Assembly (NCBI RefSeq): GCF_014269395.1
Contig: NZ_JACOGK010000052.1
Coordinates: 1 to 11,209, forward strand
DNA from: Megasphaera hominis
GTDB taxonomy: Bacteria; Bacillota; Negativicutes; Veillonellales; Megasphaeraceae
Length of the DNA stretch: 11,209 bases
Direction of reading: 5' to 3'
Positions 1-5,758 of this stretch are shown here, piece after piece (the first letter of the stretch is position 1; the number at the start of each line of letters is the position of its first letter). The translations under genes and the position numbers were made by a program. The notes under the pieces are model-generated. The model was not told the DNA's origin. It saw only the letters and a program-made list of their open reading frames with translations, and searched no databases.

Positions 1-55
1 CTAGCACCGTATGTAGTTTTTCTTCTGCACAAACCTTAGTTCTATGCATATTAAA

Positions 56-114
56 TGCTCCCTTCCAAGTAGAGTGAGATTTTATTATTTCTCATGTCTA
101 CCTAGAAGGGAGCA
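56..114. repeat. Long imperfect inverted repeat (stem-loop) downstream of lysR
   Basis: Outer 10-base arms TGCTCCCTTC (56-65) and GAAGGGAGCA (105-114) are exact reverse complements. Inside them GTAGA (69-73) pairs with TCTAC (97-101) and TGAGA (75-79) with TCTCA (90-94), around an AT-rich loop. The structure lies about 35 bases past the lysR stop. Read on the minus strand it is followed by TTTAATAT, so it could act as a weak terminator. It could also be a small dispersed repeat. Bases 1-55 contain nothing else I can recognise. Confidence 0.6.
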
Positions 115-117
115 TAT

Positions 118-148
118 CACACAAAGGAAAAGCGGGGCTTTTTGTGTG
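118..148 (-). terminator. Hairpin immediately after the lysR stop codon
   Basis: CACACAAA (118-125) pairs with TTTGTGTG (141-148). Within the loop AAGC (130-133) pairs with GCTT (137-140). The hairpin sits two bases beyond the lysR stop codon (150-152). No clear U tract follows on the minus strand, so termination may be partial or may depend on the larger hairpin at 56-114. Confidence 0.4.
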
Positions 149-149
149 C

Positions 150-1046
150 TTACAGGCTGCCGTTACGGGCCCAGCGGGAAAGAAGAAAATTACGAAACCG
201 ATCGACTACCGGCAGTACATGGGCATGCTTATAAACGGCCAAATAGAGATAGCGCCGTTCAAAGGGATCGGCAATGGGAATACGCTCAAGCTCATAATGC
301 TTTAAGGTGTAAAAATCAGGCATAATAGCCACCCCGTACCCGGCGGCCACAAAGCCGGCCATGGCATTATCTTCTTCAACGTGACAAATGGTCTTCGGAT
401 GGGAATCGGCCTGTTCCAGCAATTTATGCGTCATCTTGTAGAGGCCGCTGTTTTTGCTGAAGGAAATGAACGGGTACGGCTCCAGTTCTTTTAACGATAC
501 AGAGCCGCGATTACTCAAGGCGTGCCCTTTGGGTACGGCTACGACCAGGTCTTCCTCCGCTACGGGATAAAAGAGGATATCCGGTTCATTTTCAATAGCT
601 GAGCAAAGAACGACATCTATTTTTTCTTCTTTCAGCTCCTTAATCAAGGAAGCCGTCGTGCCTTGCCGGAAGTCAAAGGAAATCTTTTCATTTTCCGGGA
701 TTCCCCGGAACTGGGTAATCATTTCCGGCACCATCGTATAGCCCATGGTATAAATAAAGCCCAGGGTAATCGTACCCTGATCCGGTCTGGTATAGGCTTT
801 TAGTAATGATATACCCCGGTCGAGTTCCTGCAGGGAGCGCGTCACATAGGGCAAGAAGAGGCGGCCATATTTGTTGAGATAAATATTACGGCCCCGCTTT
901 TCAAAGAGCTGGATGCCCAGTTCTTTCTCCAAATCCCGCACAGCGCGGTTCAGGCTGGGTTCTGTAATATACAGGCGCTCAGCGGCTTTACGGTAATGCT
1001 CGGTCTCAGACAGGGTCTGAAAATACTGTAATTGCTTTAAATTCAT
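150..1046 (-). CDS. LysR-type transcriptional regulator, probable regulator of the divergent quinate/shikimate genes
   Basis: This 298-residue protein has the standard length and layout of the LysR family. An N-terminal winged helix-turn-helix occupies roughly residues 1-60, with the recognition region around 18-40 (RKAAERLYITEPSLNRAV). A linker helix and a periplasmic-binding-protein-like effector domain, roughly 91-290, follow; the pattern GTTASLIKELKEEKIDVVL is typical of the CysB/GltC-like effector fold. The ATG at 1046 is preceded by AGGAG (1053-1057) at six bases. The gene is divergent from the hydroaromatic unit across a 397-base control region, the classic arrangement for a LysR activator of its neighbour. 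By context, quinate, shikimate or a dehydro intermediate is the likely co-inducer; in Listeria a LysR regulator of quinate/shikimate genes is known to respond to shikimate. The family assignment is firm and the ligand is inferred. Confidence 0.93.
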   Translation of the reverse strand: MNLKQLQYFQTLSETEHYRKAAERLYITEPSLNRAVRDLEKELGIQLFEKRGRNIYLNKYGRLFLPYVTRSLQELDRGISLLKAYTRPDQGTITLGFIYTMGYTMVPEMITQFRGIPENEKISFDFRQGTTASLIKELKEEKIDVVLCSAIENEPDILFYPVAEEDLVVAVPKGHALSNRGSVSLKELEPYPFISFSKNSGLYKMTHKLLEQADSHPKTICHVEEDNAMAGFVAAGYGVAIMPDFYTLKHYELERIPIADPFERRYLYLAVYKHAHVLPVVDRFRNFLLSRWARNGSL

Positions 1047-1074
1047 AATAGGCTCCTAGTTATATATGTTGTGC

Positions 1075-1103
1075 ATGTTATGTGATAAAAGTTCTTTTAT
1101 CAA
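1075..1103 (-). promoter_or_regulatory. Candidate lysR promoter
   Basis: On the minus strand TTGATA (1103-1098) and TAACAT (1080-1075) are separated by 17 bases, with the lysR ATG about 30 bases beyond. The -35 matches five of six consensus bases and the -10 four. The palindrome at 1083-1102 fills the spacer and overlaps the -35, which would suit autorepression. An alternative -10, TATAAT, lies on the minus strand at 1125-1120 but lacks a good -35. Confidence 0.45.
1083..1102. promoter_or_regulatory. Perfect palindrome, candidate operator
   Basis: TGATAAAA (1083-1090), GTTC, then TTTTATCA (1095-1102) form perfect 8-base arms. The site lies inside the candidate lysR promoter. The half-site TTTTATCA occurs again at 1296-1303, just upstream of the -35 of the rightward promoter, so one protein could bind at both promoters. 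The binding protein is inferred, not shown. Confidence 0.5.
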
Positions 1104-1315
1104 TAGTCATTTACTAATGATTATATCGTAATTTACTATTAATTGATAGAGAAAAACCTATTTTTTTATGACAAAATAATCGGCTTATTCTCCCGCCTAA
1201 AAAGGCTGTCTGCCCGTTTATTCACGAAACGAGCCAGTCTGGCTTATCCTTTAGCCAGAGTATCCTCTGCCCTATTAATAGTTTACTTGTATCAATTTTA
1301 TCATTTTTTATGAAA

Positions 1316-1343
1316 TTGTCCTATTACTTGTTTCCTGTATAAT
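1316..1343 (+). promoter_or_regulatory. Candidate promoter of the hydroaromatic operon
   Basis: TTGTCC (1316-1321) and a consensus TATAAT (1338-1343) are separated by 16 bases. The predicted start near 1350 leaves an untranslated leader of roughly 90 bases before the ATG at 1444. The weak -35 is what one expects of an activator-dependent LysR target promoter. Confidence 0.55.
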
Positions 1344-1391
1344 GTGAGATGTCAAAGATATCTAGTTCTGTTTTTCACAATACTTTCTGTA

Positions 1392-1420
1392 ATAGTAACC
1401 TATGGATACTATAGATAGTA
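1392..1420. promoter_or_regulatory. Triple ATAGTA/TACTAT dyad in the operon leader
   Basis: ATAGTA (1392-1397), TACTAT (1407-1412) and ATAGTA (1415-1420) lie in the predicted leader just before the ribosome binding site (1428-1434). The central copy can pair with either flank, giving two mutually exclusive dyads. This could be an operator or a small RNA switch near the translation start. I see the repeats; the role is inferred. Confidence 0.4.
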
Positions 1421-1443
1421 CTTCGTTAAGGAGGATCTCATTC

Positions 1444-3450
1444 ATGAGTCAGAATTACCCGCACATTTTTGAACCTCTGACGGTAAAACGCACGACCTTC
1501 CGCAATCGTGTCATCATGCCGCCAATGGGTTCGAACCTTGCTTCTTTTACGGGAGAAGTAACGGAAGAAATGAAAGACTACTATGGTCTGCGTGCCCGTG
1601 GCGGTACAGCTCTGATTACCGTAGAAAACGCCTGCATTGACTATCCCTTGGCAACGAACGGTACAAAGCAGCTCCGCATTGATAATAAACAGTTTATTCC
1701 CGGCCTCTACGAATTGGCCGAACGGATTCACATGTATGGCGCCCTGGCTTCGATCCAGTTGAACCACGCCGGTGCTTCGGCCTATCCGGAACGCCTGCAC
1801 GGTCTCCAGTCCGTATCGTCCTCGTCGGTTCCTTCCAAAGAAGGCAACCCGGCACCGCGCCCGCTGACTAAGAGCGAAATTCTGGCCATTGTCGACAAAT
1901 ATGCCGAAGCTGCCCAGCGTGCCATTCAGGCCGGCTTCGATATGGTCGAAATCCACGGTGGTCATTCGTACCTCCTGGACCAGTTCTTATCGCCTCTTTA
2001 CAACAAGCGGACAGATGAATTCGGTGGTTCCTATGAAAACCGTGCCCGCTTCGCCCGTCTCGTCGTTGAAGCCGTCCGTAAGACCGTCGGCAAATGGGTT
2101 CCCATTTCCTTCCGTATTTCTGCTGACGAATTCATCGAAGGCGGCAACACCCTGGAAGATACACTGAAGCTCCTGGAATACATTGAACCGGAAGTAGACA
2201 TTATCAACGTCTCCGCTGCCGTCAATGATTCCATTCAGTACCAGATCGATAAATGCGATATGCCCGACGGCTGGCGTGCGTACCTCTCGGAAGCAGTCAA
2301 AAAGAAATTCGGCAAACCGGTCATCATTTCCGGCAACATCCGCGACCCGAAAATTGCCGATCAGATCATTGCCGAAGGCAAAACAGACTTCCTGGCTATC
2401 GGCCGTGGCCTCATTGCCGATCCCGACTGGGTTCGTAAAACCAAGGCCGGCAAAGTCGACTGCATCAATAAATGCATCTCCTGTAACATCGGCTGCGCCG
2501 ATCACCGTATTGCTAAATCCCAGCCGATCCGCTGCACAGTCAACCCCGACATCATCGGCGGTACGGCTTATAAAAAGCGTAAAGTCACACGGGATCTGCA
2601 CGTCGTCGTTATCGGCGGTGGCACATCCGGCCTGAAAGCAGCTTGTACAGCCGCTGAAGTAGGCTGCCGTGTAACCCTGATCGAACGGGAAGGCGAAGTT
2701 GGCGGCCTGGCCCGCAAGATTGCCCGTTTCCCCGAAAAGAGCCGTATCGAAGATCTCCCGGCCTATCTGGAAAAACGTGCAGCAGCCCTGCCGAACCTGA
2801 CGATCCGCCTGAATACGACGGCTACGAAGGAACTGCTCAACGAGCTGAAGCCGGATATCCTCTACGCAGCTACGGGTTCGAAGCCTATGCTGCCGCCTAT
2901 CGAAGGCCTGCGCGAGCTGACCGACGTCGAAGGCTCCCACATCAAATCGATCTACGGTTTCATGGATAATATTCCGTACTACGCAGCCAATGCGGAAGGC
3001 AAAAAAGTGGTCATCATCGGCTGTGGCGCCGTAGGCCTGGACGTAATGGAATTCTTCACGCTCCGCAAAGCAGACGTAGCTATGATCGAAATGATGCCGT
3101 CCTTCGGTAAAGATGCCGACATCGTTTCCAAATCGACCTTCAAGGAACTCTTGGCCACACACCCCGTCGATATGCACCTCGGTACGAGCCTGCAGAAGGT
3201 TTGCCCCGATAAATTCGTGGCTTCCCACAACGGCGAAACGGCTGAATATCCCTTTGACTATGGCTTCATCTGTATGGGCCTCGTTCCGGATATCCCGGCT
3301 GACGATCCCTTCAGAGCCTATGCTGCAGAACACGATATTCCCTTCTGCAACTACGGCAACAGCCTGAAGACAGGCCAGATTATCCACGGTACAGAAATCG
3401 GCCGCAACATCGTCAATACCATCGATATGATTGGCGGCTTTGACGATTAA
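1444..3450 (+). CDS. FMN/FAD/4Fe-4S enoate-reductase-like oxidoreductase (Old Yellow Enzyme / 2,4-dienoyl-CoA reductase family)
   Basis: The start chosen is the ATG at 1444, nine bases after AAGGAGG (1428-1434), giving 668 residues, the usual size for the 2,4-dienoyl-CoA reductase / 2-enoate reductase / BaiCD group. Residues 1-370 form an FMN-binding barrel, with HGGHSYLLDQFLSPL near 171-185 (Tyr176 at the usual catalytic position) followed by NKRTDEFGGSYENR. A cluster motif C344-x2-C347-x3-C351-x12-C364 should hold a 4Fe-4S centre. The C-terminal half has an FAD-binding GGGTSG at 391-396 and a nucleotide-binding GCGAVG at 526-531. Such enzymes pass hydride from NAD(P)H through FAD and Fe-S to FMN and reduce activated C=C bonds. 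It is first in a unit with quinate/shikimate genes, so 3-dehydroshikimate, a conjugated enone, is a chemically sensible substrate. The family is firm and the substrate is inferred. Confidence 0.92.
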   Translation: MSQNYPHIFEPLTVKRTTFRNRVIMPPMGSNLASFTGEVTEEMKDYYGLRARGGTALITVENACIDYPLATNGTKQLRIDNKQFIPGLYELAERIHMYGALASIQLNHAGASAYPERLHGLQSVSSSSVPSKEGNPAPRPLTKSEILAIVDKYAEAAQRAIQAGFDMVEIHGGHSYLLDQFLSPLYNKRTDEFGGSYENRARFARLVVEAVRKTVGKWVPISFRISADEFIEGGNTLEDTLKLLEYIEPEVDIINVSAAVNDSIQYQIDKCDMPDGWRAYLSEAVKKKFGKPVIISGNIRDPKIADQIIAEGKTDFLAIGRGLIADPDWVRKTKAGKVDCINKCISCNIGCADHRIAKSQPIRCTVNPDIIGGTAYKKRKVTRDLHVVVIGGGTSGLKAACTAAEVGCRVTLIEREGEVGGLARKIARFPEKSRIEDLPAYLEKRAAALPNLTIRLNTTATKELLNELKPDILYAATGSKPMLPPIEGLRELTDVEGSHIKSIYGFMDNIPYYAANAEGKKVVIIGCGAVGLDVMEFFTLRKADVAMIEMMPSFGKDADIVSKSTFKELLATHPVDMHLGTSLQKVCPDKFVASHNGETAEYPFDYGFICMGLVPDIPADDPFRAYAAEHDIPFCNYGNSLKTGQIIHGTEIGRNIVNTIDMIGGFDD

Positions 3451-3464
3451 GCATATACCTGCTA

Positions 3465-3500
3465 ACTGCCGGGTCATCCTCCGGGATGGCCCCGGGCAGT
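3465..3500 (+). other. Strong hairpin between the oxidoreductase and dehydrogenase genes
   Basis: ACTGCC (3465-3470) pairs with GGCAGT (3495-3500), extended inward by GG/CC pairs, and CATCC with GGATG around a TCCG loop. It begins 14 bases after the oxidoreductase stop. What follows is TTATTTTCT at some distance rather than a clean U tract. It is therefore more likely a partial terminator, an RNA-processing site or a 3'-end stabiliser than a full terminator. Confidence 0.55.
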
Positions 3501-3517
3501 CAGTACTTATTTTCTAC

Positions 3518-3534
3518 CCGTTGCCAGGCAACGG
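3518..3534. repeat. Second inverted repeat in the same gap
   Basis: CCGTTGCC (3518-3525) and GGCAACGG (3527-3534) are exact reverse complements around one base. As RNA this gives a stem of six or seven pairs with a small loop. It lies 17 bases after the preceding hairpin. Confidence 0.5.
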
Positions 3535-3548
3535 TATATCAGGCTTTC

Positions 3549-3570
3549 TCATGTGAAATTTAACACATGA
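3549..3570. promoter_or_regulatory. TCATGTG-N8-CACATGA palindrome, candidate operator
   Basis: TCATGTG (3549-3555) and CACATGA (3564-3570) are perfect 7-base arms around AAATTTAA, ending 47 bases before the dehydrogenase start. The core TGTGA-N6-ACACA is one base from a symmetric CRP/FNR-type site and partly resembles Rex boxes (TTGTGAA-N4-TTCACAA). A weak promoter candidate, ATGACG (3567-3572) and TATTAT (3590-3595), partly overlaps it. However, transcription from there would start almost at the ribosome binding site, so I give it little weight. Confidence 0.4.
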
Positions 3571-3617
3571 CGCAATACTACATTTCTACTATTATAACTT
3601 TTAGGAGGAACACCATT

Positions 3618-4496
3618 ATGGGTAAAATTGCTATTACTGAACGCGTTACAGGTCATACGGAATTAATCGGTCTCATTGCGTATCCGATCCGTCACAGCAT
3701 GTCGCCGACCATGCACAACGAAGCCTTCAAAAAATTAGGCCTCGATTATGTATACGTTTGCTTCGAAGTAGACAACTCCACACTGGAAGATACGGTAAAA
3801 GGCCTGCGCGCTATGAAAGTCCGCGGCTGGAACGTATCCATGCCTAACAAAGGACCGATCACGCAGTACCTGGACAAGCTGTCCCCGGCTTCCCAGATCG
3901 TCGGCGCTTGCAATACTGTCGTTAACGACAACGGCGTCCTCACGGGCACGATTACAGACGGCATCGGCGCTATGCAGGCTCTGAAAGAAGAAGGCGTTGA
4001 ATACGTCGGCAAGAAAATGGTCGTTATCGGTGCCGGCGGCGCTGCTACAGCTATTCAGGTACAGGCTGCCCTCGACGGCGTCAAAGAATTGACCATCTTC
4101 AACCGTGCCGATGAATTCTATGCACACGGCGAAGAAACAGTTAAAAAACTGCGTGAACGCACAGACTGCATCGTCAACATTTATCCTCTCGAAGACCACG
4201 CTAAATTGAAAGCCGAACTCGATAGCGCTGATATCTACATCGACAGCACATCGTGCGGCATGAAACCGCTCGAAGACGTCGTCGCTATTCCTGATAAATC
4301 CTACCTCCGCCCGGACCTCATCGTCATGGATACGGTCTATGCACCGCGCCAGACAAAACTCATGAGATGGTGCGACGAAGTAGGCTGCAAAAACTTCAAT
4401 GGCCTCGGCATGATGCTTTACCAGGGCGCCGCTGCCTTCAAACTCTGGACAGGTAAAGAAATGCCTGTAGATTTCATTAAAGACGTGCTTTTTTAA
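3618..4496 (+). CDS. ydiB: YdiB-type quinate/shikimate dehydrogenase (paralogue 1)
   Basis: This enzyme should interconvert quinate with 3-dehydroquinate and/or shikimate with 3-dehydroshikimate in the cytoplasm using NAD(P). The ATG at 3618, nine bases after AGGAGG (3603-3608), gives 292 residues, close to E. coli YdiB. Substrate-site features are IRHSMSP (25-30; Ser27, Ser29), catalytic Lys78 in MPNK, Asn99 and Asp114. The nucleotide-binding loop is GAGGAA (138-143), followed by NRADEF (162-167). The C-terminal segments GMKPLED (214-220) and MLYQGAAAFKLWTG (266-279, Gln269) are strongly YdiB-like. Two oddities stand out. The usual NTD motif around the catalytic Asp reads ITD (112-114), and the NRRD cofactor loop of YdiB reads NRAD, hinting at altered NAD/NADP preference. 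It is followed by the transporter after 26 bases. Paralogue 2 lies at 6728-7606. Confidence 0.92.
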   Translation: MGKIAITERVTGHTELIGLIAYPIRHSMSPTMHNEAFKKLGLDYVYVCFEVDNSTLEDTVKGLRAMKVRGWNVSMPNKGPITQYLDKLSPASQIVGACNTVVNDNGVLTGTITDGIGAMQALKEEGVEYVGKKMVVIGAGGAATAIQVQAALDGVKELTIFNRADEFYAHGEETVKKLRERTDCIVNIYPLEDHAKLKAELDSADIYIDSTSCGMKPLEDVVAIPDKSYLRPDLIVMDTVYAPRQTKLMRWCDEVGCKNFNGLGMMLYQGAAAFKLWTGKEMPVDFIKDVLF

Positions 4497-4522
4497 GCCG
4501 CATATAAAGGAGACTATTACCA

Positions 4523-5731
4523 ATGGAAAAGACACATTCCTACCGCCCCTTGTGCCTTAGCCTCTACCTGAACTACTTTGTACATGGTATTGGTGTTATC
4601 ATTCTCGCGCAGAACATGGATGCCCTCGCCGCCCGTTGGGGCAGCATTGCTGACGTTGCCTGGGTTATTTCTATGCTCGGCATCGGCCGCCTGATCGTAC
4701 TGTTCGTATCGGGCAAACTGTCTGATAAATACGGCCGTAAACCCTTCGTTGTTCTGGGCATGATTACGTACATTTCTTTCTTCGTCGGCATTTTGCTCAG
4801 TCCGACTTCGACGGTAGCCTGCATCTTCGGTATTCTTGCCGGGATTGCCAACTCCTTCCTCGATGCCGGCACCTATCCGGCCCTGATCGAATCGTATCCG
4901 GAAAGCGCCAGCACGGCAACGGTCCTCTTGAAAGCCTTCATCTCTGCCGGCCAGTTCCTGCTGCCCCTCTTCGTTGGCTTCCTCGTTGCTTCTAACGAAT
5001 GGTACGGCTGGTCCTTCATCGTAGCTGCCGTCATTCTGGCCGTCAACATTCCGGTCATGCTGAAAATGTCCTTCCCGTCCATGAATCCTGCCCAGGAAGC
5101 AAAAGACGAAGGCAAAGATGCAGCTGCCGCTGCGTGGATTCCGAAATCCAAATGGTACCTGGAAGGCATTTGCTTCGTAATTTACGGTTACATTTCCCAG
5201 GCTACGTTCTATCTGATCAGCCAGTGGCTCACGAAATACGGTGTAGCCGTTGCCCAGATGCCCGATATGGCTGCCCGCTCCCTCATGAGCTACTACTCTG
5301 TCGGTTCCCTGGCTTGCGTATTCTTCACGGCCTTCATTACGAAGAAAGGCGTACGCCCCATTACGCTCCTCGTCGTCTACACGCTCATTTCCACGCTTTC
5401 CATTAGCGCTCTGTACTTCATGCCGTCGGCTTCCCTGGCTCCGGTTCTTTCCTTCGTCGTTGGTTTCTCTGCCGCCGGTGGCGTTATGCAGCTCGGCCTG
5501 GTTATGATGACGGAAATGTTCCCGAAGGGCAAAGGCACGATGACCGGTATCTTCTACACGACCGGCTCCATTGCTTCCTTCACCATCCCGGTTATCACCG
5601 GTTACATGGCTGACAGCGGCATCAACAGCATCATGGGTCTCGACGCTGCCATCGCTCTGGCCGGCTTCATCATTGCCGTCCTGATTTACATCCGCTATAA
5701 TAGCGTTATGAAAGAAAGACCTGCTGCTTAA
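4523..5731 (+). CDS. MFS transporter, YdiM/YdiN-like; probable quinate/shikimate importer
   Basis: This 402-residue integral membrane protein shows alternating hydrophobic segments consistent with 12 transmembrane helices and a central charged loop around 190-210. MFS motif A is clear (GKLSDKYGRKP, residues 64-74). Several stretches closely resemble what I recall of E. coli YdiM/YdiN: NYFVHGIGV near 17-25, ANSFLDAGTYP in the fourth to fifth helix region, KAFISAGQFLLPL, and GSIASFTIPVIT near the C-terminus. In E. coli those transporter genes lie beside ydiB and aroD, the same association seen here. The ATG at 4523 follows AAGGAG (4507-4512) at ten bases. Position between the dehydrogenase and dehydratase genes implies it carries their hydroaromatic acid substrate, probably with a cation. 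The family is firm; substrate and direction are inferred from context. Confidence 0.88.
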   Translation: MEKTHSYRPLCLSLYLNYFVHGIGVIILAQNMDALAARWGSIADVAWVISMLGIGRLIVLFVSGKLSDKYGRKPFVVLGMITYISFFVGILLSPTSTVACIFGILAGIANSFLDAGTYPALIESYPESASTATVLLKAFISAGQFLLPLFVGFLVASNEWYGWSFIVAAVILAVNIPVMLKMSFPSMNPAQEAKDEGKDAAAAAWIPKSKWYLEGICFVIYGYISQATFYLISQWLTKYGVAVAQMPDMAARSLMSYYSVGSLACVFFTAFITKKGVRPITLLVVYTLISTLSISALYFMPSASLAPVLSFVVGFSAAGGVMQLGLVMMTEMFPKGKGTMTGIFYTTGSIASFTIPVITGYMADSGINSIMGLDAAIALAGFIIAVLIYIRYNSVMKERPAA

Positions 5732-5758
5732 TATACTCTCAAGGAGGAACTATCCACT

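Larger units (their letters stand above)
1047..1443. other. Long AT-rich divergent control region between lysR and the oxidoreductase gene
   Basis: No gene is credible in these 397 bases. The region holds a candidate promoter for each direction, a perfect palindrome at 1083-1102 and a CTATTAATAG palindrome at 1272-1281. It also holds a cluster of ATAGT/ACTAT motifs (1103, 1135, 1278, 1392, 1408, 1415) and a GC-richer patch near 1195-1260. In that patch AGCCAG (1232-1237), CTGGCT (1239-1244) and AGCCAG (1253-1258) can form alternative hairpins. The size and dyad content suggest more regulation than a minimal LysR promoter needs. Confidence 0.7.

Noticed and set aside
44..325. A 93-codon plus-strand frame at the left edge
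   Set aside because: It overlaps the end of lysR and both downstream hairpins, has a composition unlike a protein, and no ribosome binding site.
1402..1443. Longer N-terminus for the flavoprotein from an ATG at 1402
   Set aside because: The ATG at 1444 has AAGGAGG at ideal spacing and matches the family's N-terminus; the upstream codons run through the dyad repeats.
1987..3477. A 496-codon open frame on the minus strand opposite the flavoprotein gene
   Set aside because: It is rich in Asp, Phe, Val and Cys with no recognisable motif and arises from the codon bias of the real gene on the plus strand, which has complete cofactor motifs.
3735..4535. A 266-codon minus-strand open frame over the first YdiB-type gene
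   Set aside because: It is a shadow of the plus-strand gene; no homology-like motifs and no ribosome binding site in keeping with its neighbours. The same applies to the minus frame over aroD (5750-6484).
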